A stretch of DNA of 64,000 nt from Hyaloperonospora brassicae (GCA_947650285.1 CANTFL010000470.1:248001-312000); one strand, 5' to 3'; counted from the stretch's first letter, positions 32,890-45,200 are shown. Notes: generated from the letters alone by a model not told the origin. Made by a program: numbers and translations.

Positions 32890-33114
32890 GGTAACTTCCG
32901 ACCTCACCTGATTGATTAGCATGTGACAAATCGACGCAAGGGACGAAGAGAGACGGACATTATGTGACAGGTTGACATGGTCTAGTTGCAGTTCCGTTTT
33001 GGTTAATGCATAACGTAGTGTTGGCAAGGGTAGTAGATAACAGTGAACATATTTTTCTTTTACTTTTATCCTCTTTTCCACAAGTGCAACGATAACATCT
33101 ACATCTACCAGATA

Positions 33115-33471
33115 ATGAGCCCAACGGGACGTGTTGGCGGCGCCGCCCTAAAGGCAAAACCCGCTGTGGTAGACGATGGTCAGGGCTCACCCATCGACCT
33201 CAATTTGGAAGAAAAGCCGGGAGTGCCCTCAGCGGCACTGGATAAGATCCTCGTCATGCTAAACGACTTTTCAGAACGGATACGCAGGATGGAATCCTCC
33301 CAATCCAGACAAGCGGAAGGCAAACGCAAGGGGTCTACAAAGTCAGGCATCTTTAGTTCAGTACTGGGTTCAGGCGCCGGTATTAATCTTCAGGCCTTGG
33401 TGCATACCCGTCTCCCAAACGATCACCGGACGTTCCGCCGGCCACCTACTTCAAAAAGAGTCGACCTCTAA
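33115..33471 (+). pseudogene. Gag-like N-terminal fragment
   Basis: 118 residues from ATG 33115: Ala/Gly/Lys start, DLNLEEKPG, then a short coiled coil (ALDKILVMLNDFSERIRRME). It resembles the start of retroelement gag proteins seen in oomycetes but is cut off; 33472-33671 holds nothing recognisable before the LTR of C. Confidence 0.35.
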
Positions 33472-33671
33472 TGCTAGGGGTCACGTTGTTGACCCGCCAT
33501 TCCAATCACGTGTGGACTACGGAGTGGCGTAAGCTCCTGACCTTGGTGCTCAAGGACAGAAAATGCACGCGGAAGTATACCCGGGAATTCTCATGTCAGG
33601 TCTGGTGTTCTATCAACACGGTCAAGTGCGTCAAGGCGTGCCGGTCGGTCGCTATAAGAATCTGGCATTGC

Positions 33672-34064
33672 TATAACGGAAAAGCCCGTTACATGGAAAT
33701 TGTCATTCTAAAGATAATGACAATAAAGAATATTATGTTGAATATTCCTTCAACAATATCACCAATAGTGGTGATATTGATGGGTCGACCAAAGAGTCTG
33801 TTCATTGGTTGATATCTTGATGATATCAACCCACCAATCGCCGCAAGGCGCGCGCAATGAGTGGTGACGAGACGTCACCATACACTCAGTTATATTAACA
33901 TAATAAAGTTAAGTCAAACAGAGAGACAGTAGTTAAAAGACTTAATTATATTAATATAACAGTTCTGCTTTTACCTTATCTACGCTTCCTCACTTGCCTT
34001 GTGTACGTCTGTCGGGGCACCGAAACCCTTGTGTTACGTTCACGCAAGGGTGTGCCCCGTTACA
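33672..34064 (+). repeat. B-type LTR at the 5' end of element C
   Basis: 393 bp, TATAACGG... (TG lost) to CCCCGTTACA; matches 19274-19665 inverted. Confidence 0.85.
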
Positions 34065-34328
34065 AACTCAACCACTTATCGCTGCTGGACGCGCGCAATG
34101 GGTAATGAGCAAGGGACCCACATAGGAGAAGATTGTTTAATATAGTTAGAGCAAGTCAAAGGTGATCTATTTACGTAATAACTGTATCGAATAAATAGTT
34201 CTACTTTTCCCTCTAGACAGAGCTTTCGGCTTCTGTTCTGCCTACCGCTTCCTCGGTTACCCTGTGTACGCTTGTCGAGCACACGTCACCCTTGCGTTTA
34301 GTTCACGCAAGGGGTGAACCTCGTTACA
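34065..34328 (+). repeat. Truncated A-type 5' LTR of element C
   Basis: 264 bp, same breakpoint as 19010-19273; adjoins the PBS. Confidence 0.85.
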
Positions 34329-34349
34329 CCTGGTAGCACTTTATAGTCC
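34329..34349 (+). promoter_or_regulatory. Candidate primer-binding site of element C
   Basis: CC followed by TGGTAGCACTTTATAGTCC, 2 nt after the LTR end; conserved in A and D. Confidence 0.5.
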
Positions 34350-34465
34350 TTCCAGCGACCAAGAATCTCATCCATCATAAACATGATCGAGGAGGGAGAA
34401 ACCATTCTCGCGACGCGTGAAGGCTTTGCCCATTTGAGTGATCTCGAATGGGCCCCGGTGGGTGA

Positions 34466-35528
34466 ATGAGCTCTACCGTGGGCGATATTGACGTTACCGC
34501 TATGTTGGATTTTCTTGACAGAGACCAACAGCATGCCTCCATCGACAGATTCATTCAATATGAACTTGCTACCGATCGGGATAGAGTAGCCTTGCTTCAC
34601 CAGCAAGGCTCTAAACAGGCCGATCAGTTAAGAGAAATCAGTGCTCAACAGACAGAGCTGTTGAGACAGCAGCAATTCCATGCTGCTGTGGGCGGGACAG
34701 CGCATGTGCCGTCCCGAAGTCATGAAAGTTGACATCTCAAAGTACAGAGGAGTCCCAGACGACTCCCTGTTACTATGGTTCGTCGAACTCGACAGAGCCT
34801 TGAAGGCGCGTCGTGTCGACGATGAGCAAATGAAACTTACATTTGCTCAAACCCACTTGGCAGGGCGTGCCAAAACTTGGTCCCTGGGGCTCGAGAGTAG
34901 CGACCCAAATGTGTTTAGGTCGCTAGATGACTTCAAGCCCCGGCTCAGACAAACGTTTGAGCCGCCACGGGCTGAGTTCAGGGCTCGTTCAGAGCTCCTG
35001 AAAATCGAGCAGGGTAAGCGTGATGTGCACGCTTACGCACAACATATACGACTCCTTGCGAGTAGTATAACTGCTAACCCAGTCCATGAACACACGTTGA
35101 TTACGGTATTCATGCAAGGCCTCGCAGAAGGGCCCGTCAGGAGCCACCTGTTCCGCCTTGAGCTAAATACGATGGAAGATGCGATATCAGCCGCGGAACA
35201 GGAAGACTTTAGCATGAGACAGGCTCATGCTAGCTCAAACTCTTATCGTCCACCGAGACGACAAGAGACCGGGGGTCCCGAACCAATGGACCTCTGCTAT
35301 GTTGAGAGCGAGAGACCTCGCTCTTCGAACAACAAGCGATTGCAGAAGTGCAATCGCTGTCAGAAGTTAGGGCACTACGCATACGAGTGTAGTGCTCCAC
35401 GCCCAGTACCAAACTTTACTGAGCGAAATGGACGACCATTTGCCAGAAAGGGCAATGGGCGTGGGTCCAGCGCTGTTGCGAAGCCGCAACAGCGAGACGG
35501 ACCATCAAAAAATGGTCGGGGTCAGTAG
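34466..35528 (+). pseudogene. gag of element C
   Basis: N-terminal coiled-coil part 34466-34732 and core 34680-35528 lie in different frames through the A/B/C-shared 2-nt deletion at about 34700. The core has the gag W/helix signature, the CCHC knuckle at 35349-35390, and a basic tail that ends at TAG 35526 inside the frameshift hairpin. Confidence 0.85.
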
Positions 35529-35548
35529 GGGCGGAGCGCCCTACTGAT
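35507..35548 (+). promoter_or_regulatory. Programmed -1 frameshift signal, gag/pol of C
   Basis: The heptamer A AAA AAT (35507-35513) is phased as X XXY YYZ in the gag frame. After 8 nt, TCAGTAGGG (35522-35530) can pair with CCCTACTGA (35539-35547), a 9-bp stem with an 8-nt loop. The gag stop TAG (35526) is in the stem. The -1 frame is open through this region into protease. This is the classic arrangement for making Gag-Pol; function inferred. Confidence 0.7.
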
Positions 35549-35578
35549 CTAGCAACCTCAAGAGAATTTGCAAATCTC

Positions 35579-38500
35579 TTGACGAAAGTTGCTCCAGACA
35601 CACAATCAATGTGTGTCTCTACACCTGGTGATGAGATATCACTCATCACCTTGAAGTTAGAAGTGACAAAAGATGTGTCACTTCGTGCCCTGGTTGACTG
35701 TGGGGCGTCGAACAAAGTTGTTCGACGCCAGTCACTAGAGGGTCGTAGGCTCAAGTTCGTTGAGCGCGACATTCCCCTCACGAGGAAGACGGTTCGCCTT
35801 GCAACAGGCGCATCGATTACCGTTGAGAAACGTGTAGTAGGAATCCACTACACGTTGAAAGGCGAACAGTACGATGATGACTTCATCGTACTGGATCTGG
35901 ATGATAAATTTGATGTCATCCTGGGATCACCTTGGCTCAGAAGGTACGAGCCAAGAGTGATCTGGCAACATCGATCTGTAAAGATGCCTGACGCTTGTTC
36001 ATCAGATGGCCATCTGATGGACATCTTGAAGCGTCCACAAGCGTGTGGATGTTCTGCGAGTGAGTGCGATGGCCTCACTTGCGGTACGGTCGTCAGCACG
36101 ACTGCACAAGATCACAGTGTAGTTGATCATTACACTGTGGAGCAAGCTCCCGGCGGCTGTACAGGAGTACAGGCTGCACCGAAGGTCCACCACTCGAATA
36201 AGTCGAGTGGACCGGGACATGGATGCATGCCTAGCGGGCAGCATCTTAGAAGTAAGAAACCTGTTGCCTTCAAAGGGCAACATGGAGATCCTAAGTCGAC
36301 TGGAGAGTCGGCCGTAGAGGATCGGTACCTGACTGTGTTTGCACAGCCACAGTCAGAAGACGTCGAGGAAATCATTCCCCACGCTCTTGAGAAAGGACTT
36401 CCTCACGAGTTAAATACTAAGGGACTACGCCCTCAGCATCCTGTGAAAACAAGTTCCCAGAAAGAAACCGAGACGTTGAACGTCTTGGTCAATAACGGAT
36501 CAATCGTTGGCGCTTATAAACTTGATCTGATTGTGCCTCGGAAGTTAACTTCGGAGATAACTCAGTTGCCAACGCTAGAACCGAAACTGTTCTTGCGTGA
36601 TCTGCGTAGTGGCAAAGTCAAGCAGATCTGCATACTCGTCGCAGAGAATGAGTATGTGACCGACATTCGGTCGGCAACAGCATTTGCAGAGAACGAACGG
36701 GTTCTCAGCAGCTCATCGGTGGACGAAAGTGCCCTCGATGAGAAGACTCGGATTGAGCGATACACGTCTCAATCCTGGGAGTCGCTTCAGGAAAATCCTT
36801 TTCATGAGGATTTGATAAAATTCAGGGATGTATTCTTTGAATTTGTGCCTTGCAAGTTGCCTAAGGACAAAGGCACTCGAAACGAGATCGAGCTCAGCCC
36901 GGGCTCGAAGTACTGTGTCATGAAGCAGTGGCCACTGCCTCGTGAACAGGTTCTAGCAATCGACAAATTCTTTGCCGATCGCTTCGCTGCAAGCCATATG
37001 AGGGAACCAACTTCCCCTCACAGCTCTCCGACCTTCTGTGTGCGAAAGGCCACAGGAGGATGGCGGATAGTGCACGCATTCAACAAGTTGAATACTGCAA
37101 CGGTACCGGCTCAGACGCCGATACCGAAGAAGGAAGTAATCATATATGGCATGTCAAAGAGTACCATCTTCTCGTCCATGGATCTGATGGATGGGTTCTA
37201 TCAGATCCTTATGCGTGAACGGGACATCCCGTACACAGCAGTGAGCACCCCCAGCGGGATGCTGTGGGAGTGGCTAGTTATGCCACAGGGACAGAGTAAC
37301 GCCCCTGCAACATTCAACAGATGTGTCACACAAATCTGTTGAGACCGGTGCGGTATTTCGCACCGACTTATTTCGACGATGTGTTCGTCCATAGTCGGGC
37401 TATGGACGGGAAGACAAATGTACAGTTCACAAAAACACGTACGCCAGATTTTTGAATTTATGCGGAAGCATATATTGTATGCTAATCTCAAGAAGTGCAT
37501 CTTCGCGGCTAGCGAAATACCACTTCTTAGGTGCATTGTGGGTAAACACGGTGTACGCCCTGATCCCGAAATGATCAAGGCAATCACCGACTGGCCTGTG
37601 CCAGTCGATGTCAAAAGACTTTGTAAGATTTCTGGGGCTAGCGCCGTACTTGCACAAGTACTTGCGCAACTACGCCGCGATGAAAGTGCATCTTCCTTGT
37701 TCACTCAAAAAAAGTGTGAAGTGGTCATGGAACGCAGACTGTCCGCTTTAATTTAACTGTATCAAACAGAGCTTGATGCAATTGCCCATATTGGCAATTG
37801 CAGATCAGGACAGACCATTTCATGTGGTCTGTGATGCCAGCGATTTTGCATTCAACTGTGCGTTGATGCAGTATGACACAGATGGCGCAGAACGCGTCAT
37901 CTATTATCCGTCGCGTCAGCTGCAACCAGCCGAACGCAATTACCCAGTGCATGACAAGGAACTACTTGCCATGAAGTACGCACTGGCTAAATTACGTGTC
38001 TATCTCTTGGGAGATAGACCGTTCATTGTCTATACGGACCATGCGTCTCTACGCACGGCCGTAAACAGTCCCCACATCTCTAAACGTATAGTGAGGTGGT
38101 TGTCTTTCTTCGCGGAGTATAACTTCTCCGTAGAGTATAATCCAGGACGACTAAACGTCGTCGCTGATGCGCTATCACGTTAGCCCGTTTTAGAGCCGAC
38201 AACACGCGCCAACAGTGAGGCCTTGCCCACTGTTGCGGCACTGTCAGTCAGTGTGCCGTCATCGCCTTTACTCGATGACGTGCGGAAGGCATACGAACAG
38301 GATATGATTCTCCTTCGTTTGATGAATCATCTTGCGAACCCATCATGGAAATCCTTGTCGGATTTTCCATCTCTATACCGTTCCTCGTTGGATCGGTAAA
38401 AGACTCGCATTGGCCTGCTGTACTAAACAGCAGTTGCCAACGATAAACCTCGTGTCGTCGTTTCCGGTCATGATTATTTGCGTTTGCGCATCATGTTCGA

Positions 38501-40310
38501 ATGTCACGATACGCCTTCAGGCGGACATCGTGGTAGAAAAAAGACCTACCTAACGGTAAGTCGAAACTTTTACTGGCCCCGCCAGTATCAGTTCATGCGC
38601 AAGTATATTCGTTCTTGCGAAGTCTGTCAACGGGTGAAGCCTAGTCCTTCATCCCGTGCGCCACTACAACCTCTGCCGATCCCGGCAGAGTGTTAGGAGT
38701 CCTTTTCCATGGACTTTGTCTTCGGGTTCCCCAAAGACTCTCACAAGAATAATGGTATCTTGTGTTTGTGGATCATTTCAGCAAGATGGTGCATATTGCT
38801 GCAGTCTCTGATCGATCACCGCACACGGCTGTGCGTGTGTCTTCATCGACACAGTGTTTCAACTTCACGGATTACCCCGTGAACTCGTGTCCGACCGTGA
38901 CCCTCGGTTCACGGCGGAGTTTTGGCAATCCGTTTTCCGTTCACTCGGAACACTATAAAAGATGTCCACTTCTGACCATCCCGATAGAGATGGTCAGACG
39001 GAACGTGCAAATCGTGTTCTCGAAGAGATCCTTTAACGATACGTCCACTAGTTCTCGACTTGGAGCGAATTTACCGGTAATGAAATTCGCCATCAACAAT
39101 TCCGTGCATGCGTCAACAACGCATATACCGTTCTACGTGGATGGCTTACGCCACCCACGTATTCCCGCCCTTATACACAGTGACTCTGGATTTAGAGGGG
39201 ATAGACTCGCTCGAGCAAAAACCGTTTTGGCTCTTGCTCATCACGTATCATTGCACATGCCGATACGTTTGATGTCGATGTCGATCAGGTCGACATCGAT
39301 GAAGAAGATCATCTCAATAATAGCGACGACGCTGCTGCTATATCAGACAATGATGACGATGCTGGTATATTCAGCATCGTCAACGAAAATTCCAGCGAGG
39401 AAGAAGACAACCTCGCTGAAGAAGAGAACAACCTCTTAGCAGCGCGCACGAAGCGCACTGAAAGACAAAACAACGAGTCAGCAGAGAACTTCCTGCTGAC
39501 TCGAGAAGCGGTAGTCCGTTTCGTTCAGGACTCCATCGCACATGCGGTGGACCGCCAGAAACATAACGCAGACAAGAATGGAAGAGCAAATGTTCTTTCA
39601 TTTAAGGTTAACGACCTAGTACTACTGTCTACGGTAAACTTATTTGGACATGCAGTCACTAGTGTCGGCAGTAGTAAACTACTGCCAAAGTACATTGGGC
39701 CATTTCGAGTGTTGCACCGCAAAGGTAATGCATAAACGATTAAGTTGCCTCGCAGGATGCGCACGCATCCTACGTTCTATGTTGGTCGTCTCCGCCCGTA
39801 CTATCACTACGAGGTCACTTGCTAGAACGAAGTCAGCCAGCACACTCAAGAATCCCCGACAGTATCTTGTGATCACGGATTAAATACTCAAGTTGGTCCT
39901 TCAGCGACCCGGTCTCGCGACGAGCCGCCTCTAGCTCGTCGCGCAAACGATTCTCATAGCGTTCGCTCTCGAGCTGAAAGAACGCGAAATCCGATCGGGC
40001 TTTCTCCTGAAAGGCACGGAAACGTCGTACGGTCGCGAGCAAGTCGTGCCGGCGAGCGTATTTGTGATCGACGTCCACGTTCAACTCGGTCAGGTAACGC
40101 TCCTGGTATCTTAAGTCTCCTGCAGGCCCGGCGGTTGATCCGCACCTTGCCTTTCCACCGCCACCGGAACCACTGGTGAATTATCTCGGTGGTCGAAGCT
40201 TTCACGTGGGGCGTGTCTTGAGCCACCGCGTGAAGAATGGGGAGCTGTAAAGCTGCCTTGTCCGCTGGCGTGGGCATCCACCTCTAATGACAGCTAAGAA
40301 CCTCGATCCC
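35579..40310 (+). pseudogene. pol of element C (PR-RT-RH-IN-chromodomain), inactivated
   Basis: 35579-37342: protease and N-terminal RT, 587 residues, stopped by the 2-nt insertion before YFDD (out of frame at about 37370-37384); the same frame resumes at 37379 and runs to a stop near 37754 shared with A and B. RNase H 37773-38183 is complete (CDASDFAFN, VYTDHASLR). Integrase finger 38478-38696 (CEVCQRVKPSP), broken core 38762-39439, tail with THPTFYVGRLRPY (39765-39805), then after stops a chromodomain-like HVGRVLSHR...CLVRWRGHPP (about 40185-40300). Confidence 0.85.
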
Positions 40311-41366
40311 AGCTGATGGCTGATGTTGAGGATCTCTTCCACCAGTACGACGAGACTCATGCGATAGTTCCGAGGGCCCATCGATAAACACGCGCTTTTG
40401 GCGCTTGTAGACGGATTGCAAGTTTGCAATCGCGTCCCGCATCTCAGCCGAGATGTGTGCCCTTCCCCAGGGAGACCTTAGAAAATAGACGTCCCTATGT
40501 GCACGCTGCGAGTTGTCAACACAACTCGCACAAGGGTCTCCCCATGTGAGGTAAGGAATGTCTGCCTCACTCGACAAACAGTGCAACCGGTACCTTGCAC
40601 CGGGCGGCGTTCGATTTTCGAACCTGAGGCGTGTCGCCTCAAAATTCTTGAGCCACAATTCTCGTCCAAAATTCTTTACGTTTTGGACGAACGCGTTCTA
40701 CGCAGCCAAAAGCGAGGCCTCGTCATGTTTTTGGTTGCCATTGCACCATCGATGTCTAAGGAAGACATCGAGATAAAAGTCTTCTTCAGCGCGAAAGTTC
40801 TTCGCACTGGGACTCAAGCCGTGAAGCTCTGTTGCATCGAATAAGGGTATTCGATGGTGTTGGCCTGTCTCGTGAGACAGGCTATTGATGAGCTGTTCGG
40901 GCAAACGCCACGGCTTCAACTCATCACGCTTCACATTGGTACCCTTGTCGGTACCACGGTTCCCAGATTGACGACGGCTCACGCCATCGTCATCACTCTC
41001 GTGCGAAGAGGCACGAGTCGGCGGTGGTAAGGTGTAATACTCCTCACCATGATCACCTTCATCATCACTGCCGAACATACTGTGATGCAACTCACGAGTC
41101 CGTTCGTTCGGCAGTGGTCATGGCGAACACTGAGGCATCTCCGGTGAGCGAGACGCCTCTGCAGCATTGCCCGAGTCAGACACGTCTGATTTGCCAGAGT
41201 AGATGACCTCAATATCGGGGTCATCATGCGCACGCGGTGCTCTACCGCGTGCACCTGCAGCACCTCTTGCTTCAGGCGAAGAACGAGCAGCAGACGACGA
41301 ATCGCCTGCCGCAGAAGCTGGCACAGCACCGGGCTGTGTAGGTCTTGAGTCACCTCGCATAGACAT
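39833..41366 (-). pseudogene. Antisense (env-position) ORF of element C, two nonsense changes in the first exon
   Basis: From ATG 41366 (ATGTCTATGCG): acidic/Ala-rich N-terminus with DIEVIYSGKS, one TGA at about 41118, then an open 130-codon stretch 41090-40698 (HGLSPSAKNFRAEEDFYLDVF), one TAG where B has Trp, then 40658-40284 with GDPCASCVDNS. The C-terminal coiled coil 40084-39833 ends LEYLIRDHKILSGILE, like B. It overlaps pol antisense from 39833 to about 40310. The splice between the two parts is less clear than in B. Best-preserved first exon of the family. Confidence 0.6.
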
Positions 41367-41460
41367 TTTAACTATGCGAGGTCAAGCGGAAAGTGAATGG
41401 AACGGACCCAACAAGTGCTCCCGGTCCCAATGGTGGCCAACGAATGGCCGCCATATTTTC

Positions 41461-41481
41461 GATAGTCACACGGTGACTATC
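41461..41481. repeat. 9-bp inverted repeat in the antisense-ORF leader of C
   Basis: GATAGTCAC-ACG-GTGACTATC, as in B at 19681-19701. Confidence 0.6.
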
Positions 41482-41485
41482 AGTT

Positions 41486-41500
41486 AAGGGCGGGGGGTGA
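41486..41500 (+). promoter_or_regulatory. Polypurine tract of element C
   Basis: AAGGGCGGGGGGTGA directly before TGTAACGGGG. Confidence 0.75.
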
Positions 41501-41941
41501 TGTAACGGGGCAGCCCGTTATATGATATTGTCATTAAGGATAAATTGTAATATAGAATATTACGATGAAGATTCTTTCAACAATATTACATAGCATGATG
41601 ATATTGTTGAAGATGACCGAAGGGTCTACTCATTGGTTGATATCGTGATGATATCTACCCACCAATCGCTGCTAGACGCGCGCAATGGGGGTGAGTAGAC
41701 GTCACTATACATTTAATTACATTCGTATAATTAAGTTAGGACGAACAGAGATACAAGAGTTATAAGACTTAATTATATTAATAGCAGTTTTACTTTTCCT
41801 ACGACTAGAGTCTTTCACCTTAGTCGGTCTACCTTCCTCTGTGTAGTTCTACACCTAGCTGGGCAATGACTATCATCACAGTAAGTGATAAAAAAACTCC
41901 GTACTGGTTGACCAGTACGTAGTCGTCGGTACCCCGTAACA
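41501..41941 (+). repeat. 3' LTR of element C
   Basis: 441 bp, TGTAACGGGGCAGCCCG...CCCCGTAACA. Related to but clearly diverged from the 5' LTR, especially in U5. Confidence 0.75.
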
Positions 41942-42465
41942 GTGTGGCAAGAGCGGTTCAATAGTGAGAAGTAGCTGTCCTTGTGTTGAAACGGCACCTT
42001 AATTGCCAATTTATCCTTCTGAAACGCGTGAATCATGTGAGTAGTAGGTTGGCTAAGTACGCGTCGCAGATAGACTTGCTTGATCGCGAGCTCGAGTCAG
42101 AGCTCAGTCCACAATTGATCTAGATGAATCGACATGCCAAAGGCCAGTTGGTCGTTTAGTGTTTTACGCAGGTGTGAATTGTCGTCAATCATTTGTACTG
42201 ATGTTCAACCACAAGTTTAACGACGAAGCAATACAAATTTGTGTGCAGTGCTCTACAGCAAGCTGTAGAGCATCGTCTACCTCACGACATGCATCGGTGA
42301 CGCGAATGCCATCAAAAGATCGCTAGGAAAATCTCCGTCAACTGCGTACGTGGGTCTAGAGCACTCATCCGGCATATCGGGTGTACTAAATCTCACTGTC
42401 ACGGGTGACATTACTGATACGTCATCTCCACTTCAACCTGGTCCGACCAGTTGTCAGCCCATTGC
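41942..42465. other. Spacer without recognised features
   Basis: I see no gene, LTR or repeat here. Confidence 0.5.
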
Positions 42466-42947
42466 ATATCGGTACTGGCGTGAGCCCGTTACATTAAAAT
42501 TGGTACGAAAGTATCAATTTTTGAATAATATCTATTTTGATAGTATTCAATCAACATCACTCGAGAAAAGCGATGTTGTCGGAATATTACCTCTAAGGGT
42601 AATATCCGTGGAGGGGTCCACTTCTTGGTTGATGCACCGTGTACATCAACCACGTTTAACCACCAATCGCTGCTGGACGCGCGCAATGGGTGGTGGATAG
42701 AAGACCAACATAGGAGACAGTAGTTTAGTATAGTTAGATTAAGACGAAAAATAATTTTGTAAGGAAATAACTATATTCAAAAACAGTTCTACTTTTCCCT
42801 CAAGACAGAGCTTTTGGGTTCTGCATTGTCGTGGTCGCGCTTCCTCACTCCACGTGTATGTGACGTTGGGCGTACACTCCCTTGCATTGTTATCAATACA
42901 AGGCCTTGCTCAGTTATCTGAGCAAAAGCGTGCCCCGTTACAATATC
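42466..42947 (+). repeat. Solo LTR with ATATC target duplication
   Basis: LTR body 42471-42942 (472 bp, first base changed so it starts GGTACTGGCGTGAG, ends CCCCGTTACA), flanked by ATATC at 42466-42470 and 42943-42947. Related to the LTRs of F and A. The product of LTR-LTR recombination that removed the element. Confidence 0.8.
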
Positions 42948-43163
42948 ATGACCAACCAGACCAGAATCAGTCAGTATGATCCCACGCGCATGGGACGTAG
43001 TACACAGCGAGCGCTCAGGATACACATATTAGCAGTAGAGATTATCTATAGAGCGCCACGCGATACCGCTAGCATTCAATTCATTCTCATTTTTATCACA
43101 CACCCATAGTAGCCTATCAACAAGCTCCTTTGGCCCGATCGGTCCCTCTGCCAGCCAAGGGCC

Positions 43164-43578
43164 TGTCACGGGGTGATTATGTTGCATGTCATTGACACCA
43201 CATTGGGTTTATGTGAGTATTATCCTTAGTGACAACATTCACCAATATTTATTGTACGGAGGAAATACTGACGGAAAATACTTTTACAGGTGGTATTCAG
43301 CATTGCCTCACTCATTGCTTGATATAGTCCATTATGTCAACCGGATCCATTACCCATGATCGCTACAAGACGCGCGCGATGGTGCTGAAGGAGTTGCTAC
43401 ATAAGGAGGCTATCGTTATCATTGTTCAGGCAAGTTCATCAAAGAGGTTTAATCAGAAACCGTAAGCCATATTCAATGCACTTCTGCTTTTTCCTTCTTC
43501 TCAACGCGTTCGTTCAGGAGATCCAGACTTCCTCTGCACGTATAGTAGTACAAGAGAGGACCTAGGCACATGCCTTCA
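43164..43578 (+). repeat. Solo LTR, type LTR3
   Basis: 415 bp, TGTCACGGGGTGATTATG...CACATGCCTTCA. The flanks (GGGCC and GTGTG) do not match. Its outer part is also present, inverted, at 2690-2912, so it belonged to inverted duplication 1. Confidence 0.75.
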
Positions 43579-44765
43579 GTGTGCAAGGGTAGATAGCTTG
43601 TGCTGTATTATAACAAGCGGAGGGTCCCCGTTTCAAAGACGATTGCACCATCGAACTTTTCTGTATACTCGCGCCTGTGTTTCTATACTATCAAGCATAA
43701 CATTGGCATTGCAAAATCGCGAGCTTTAGCACATTTGAGCCCTTCAGCAGATATCCATTCGATCATTAGTCGAAGCATCTGTAGTTATCGTCAACTTATA
43801 CAAACACGTATGACCGTTACTCGTCAACTCAACGAGGAAATTAAACGATACGTTCTTCTTCGATCAATAGGAAGCAGCATCATGCGTTCGCTGCCTAATC
43901 ACATTTCCTGAACGTTACTGACATCTATCTTTTTCTGTAAAGCCAAAACGATACCAGAATGAGATTGACCGGATATGCAAAGTTACATCATTGAACCACG
44001 TAGAAACGTCACGCTGGAGACACTGAACACAACGCCGAAAAATATTGACAAGAAACAAGACGAAGTGATGTCGAGTATTGCATGACACGAAGCCGTGTAT
44101 CGTGCGCCAAATACGCATTCCTATTCTCCGTTGGAAAAGAAAGGGACATGAGATGGAGCGCGGAGTTTCGGTTTGCCTATCGTGGCCGTTGAGCTCTTTT
44201 TGTACGCGCACGAAGTCACATGGTGATAGCTGGTGCCAGGTAAACTGCTGGCTCATAACAATCCAACGAGGCGCGAGCGTGAAATGGTGACGTCACAAAA
44301 CACCTTCTGTTTGTGCAACAATTTGGCTGTACAATACGTGTGCTTTGCGCTAATAAGCGAGTGGCATTTTTACACGTTGCAAGCTTCTGTCTGAGTCTCA
44401 GACGCTTTGCATTATCGACAGGTCTATACAACAGCTCAAAGCATTGTCGCACTTCTTTTTTTAGACCAATCGTTAGAAGTCACAGATAGGGTGCACATTG
44501 GCGGCACTCTGTGGTTGTGTCGCTTCAGCACAGGCTCTGAATGACAAACACGCACATGATGCCGCAACAGTCGGATACAGCTAAGTCTACTTGTAGCGCA
44601 ATCATAACGCAGAATGCTAGCGCTAGCTAGCATTCTGCACATCTTCTGAGTTTGTTGTACGCGTATCCCATGCATCCGCTTTTCGTGTAGGTAGGGTGTC
44701 GGGATGTAGCTTTGACTGTTTCGTTTGTGAGTTTCTGACCAGTTCCTGCACGGACATGGACTGAT
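43579..44765. repeat. Right arm of inverted duplication 1, no confident gene
   Basis: Inverted copy of 1503-2689 without net indel. A plus-strand frame at 43600-43911 (103 residues) is conserved with 2306-2668, but it looks unlike any family I know. Confidence 0.7.
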
Positions 44766-45200
44766 TGTAACGAAGCACGCTCTTATCAGATTATTGTTAA
44801 GGCCTTGTGATAATATTATACAAGTCTGCGTGCTCCCGACGTCACGTGCACGTAGCGTGAGGAAGCGCGAGGAAGTGAACAGAGCTCGGAAGCTCTGTTT
44901 AAGCGGAAAAGTAGAACTGTATTTCATATAGTTATGTTTCTTAATAACCATCTTTGTTTTGAGCTAACTATATTGAACTACAATATCCTATGTGGGTTTC
45001 TTGCTCACCACCCATTGCGCGCGTCCAGCAGCGATTGATGGTTAAATTAGTTGATGTACACGTACATCAACCAATAAGTGAAGCACCCACGAATATCACC
45101 CTCGGGGATATGTTGATTGATTATTATCGAAATAGATAATATTCAAAAATTGATACATTCGTATCAATTTTATGGAACGGGCTCACCCCGTTGCACTGAT
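44761..45200 (-). repeat. Solo LTR with CTGAT target duplication
   Basis: LTR body 44766-45195 (TGTAACGAAGCACGCTC...ACCCCGTTGCA), flanked by CTGAT at 44761-44765 and 45196-45200. The left arm carries the 3' LTR of element F at the same site. Confidence 0.85.

Larger units (their letters stand above)
33672..41941 (+). mobile_element. Ty3/gypsy element C
   Basis: Plus-strand element: B-type LTR, A-type LTR fragment, PBS, gag, frameshift site, pol through a chromodomain, antisense minus-strand ORF, PPT, 441-bp 3' LTR. Its first 3.7 kb mirror 19665-15996 with coordinates summing to 53338 and no indels, including the chimeric LTR. The two LTRs differ strongly and there is no target duplication, so it is a rearranged copy. 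Confidence 0.9.

Noticed and set aside
35579..37756. Programmed frameshift or readthrough to reach YFDD in A/B/C
   Set aside because: D encodes YFDD in the plain frame, so the A/B/C state is a lesion.
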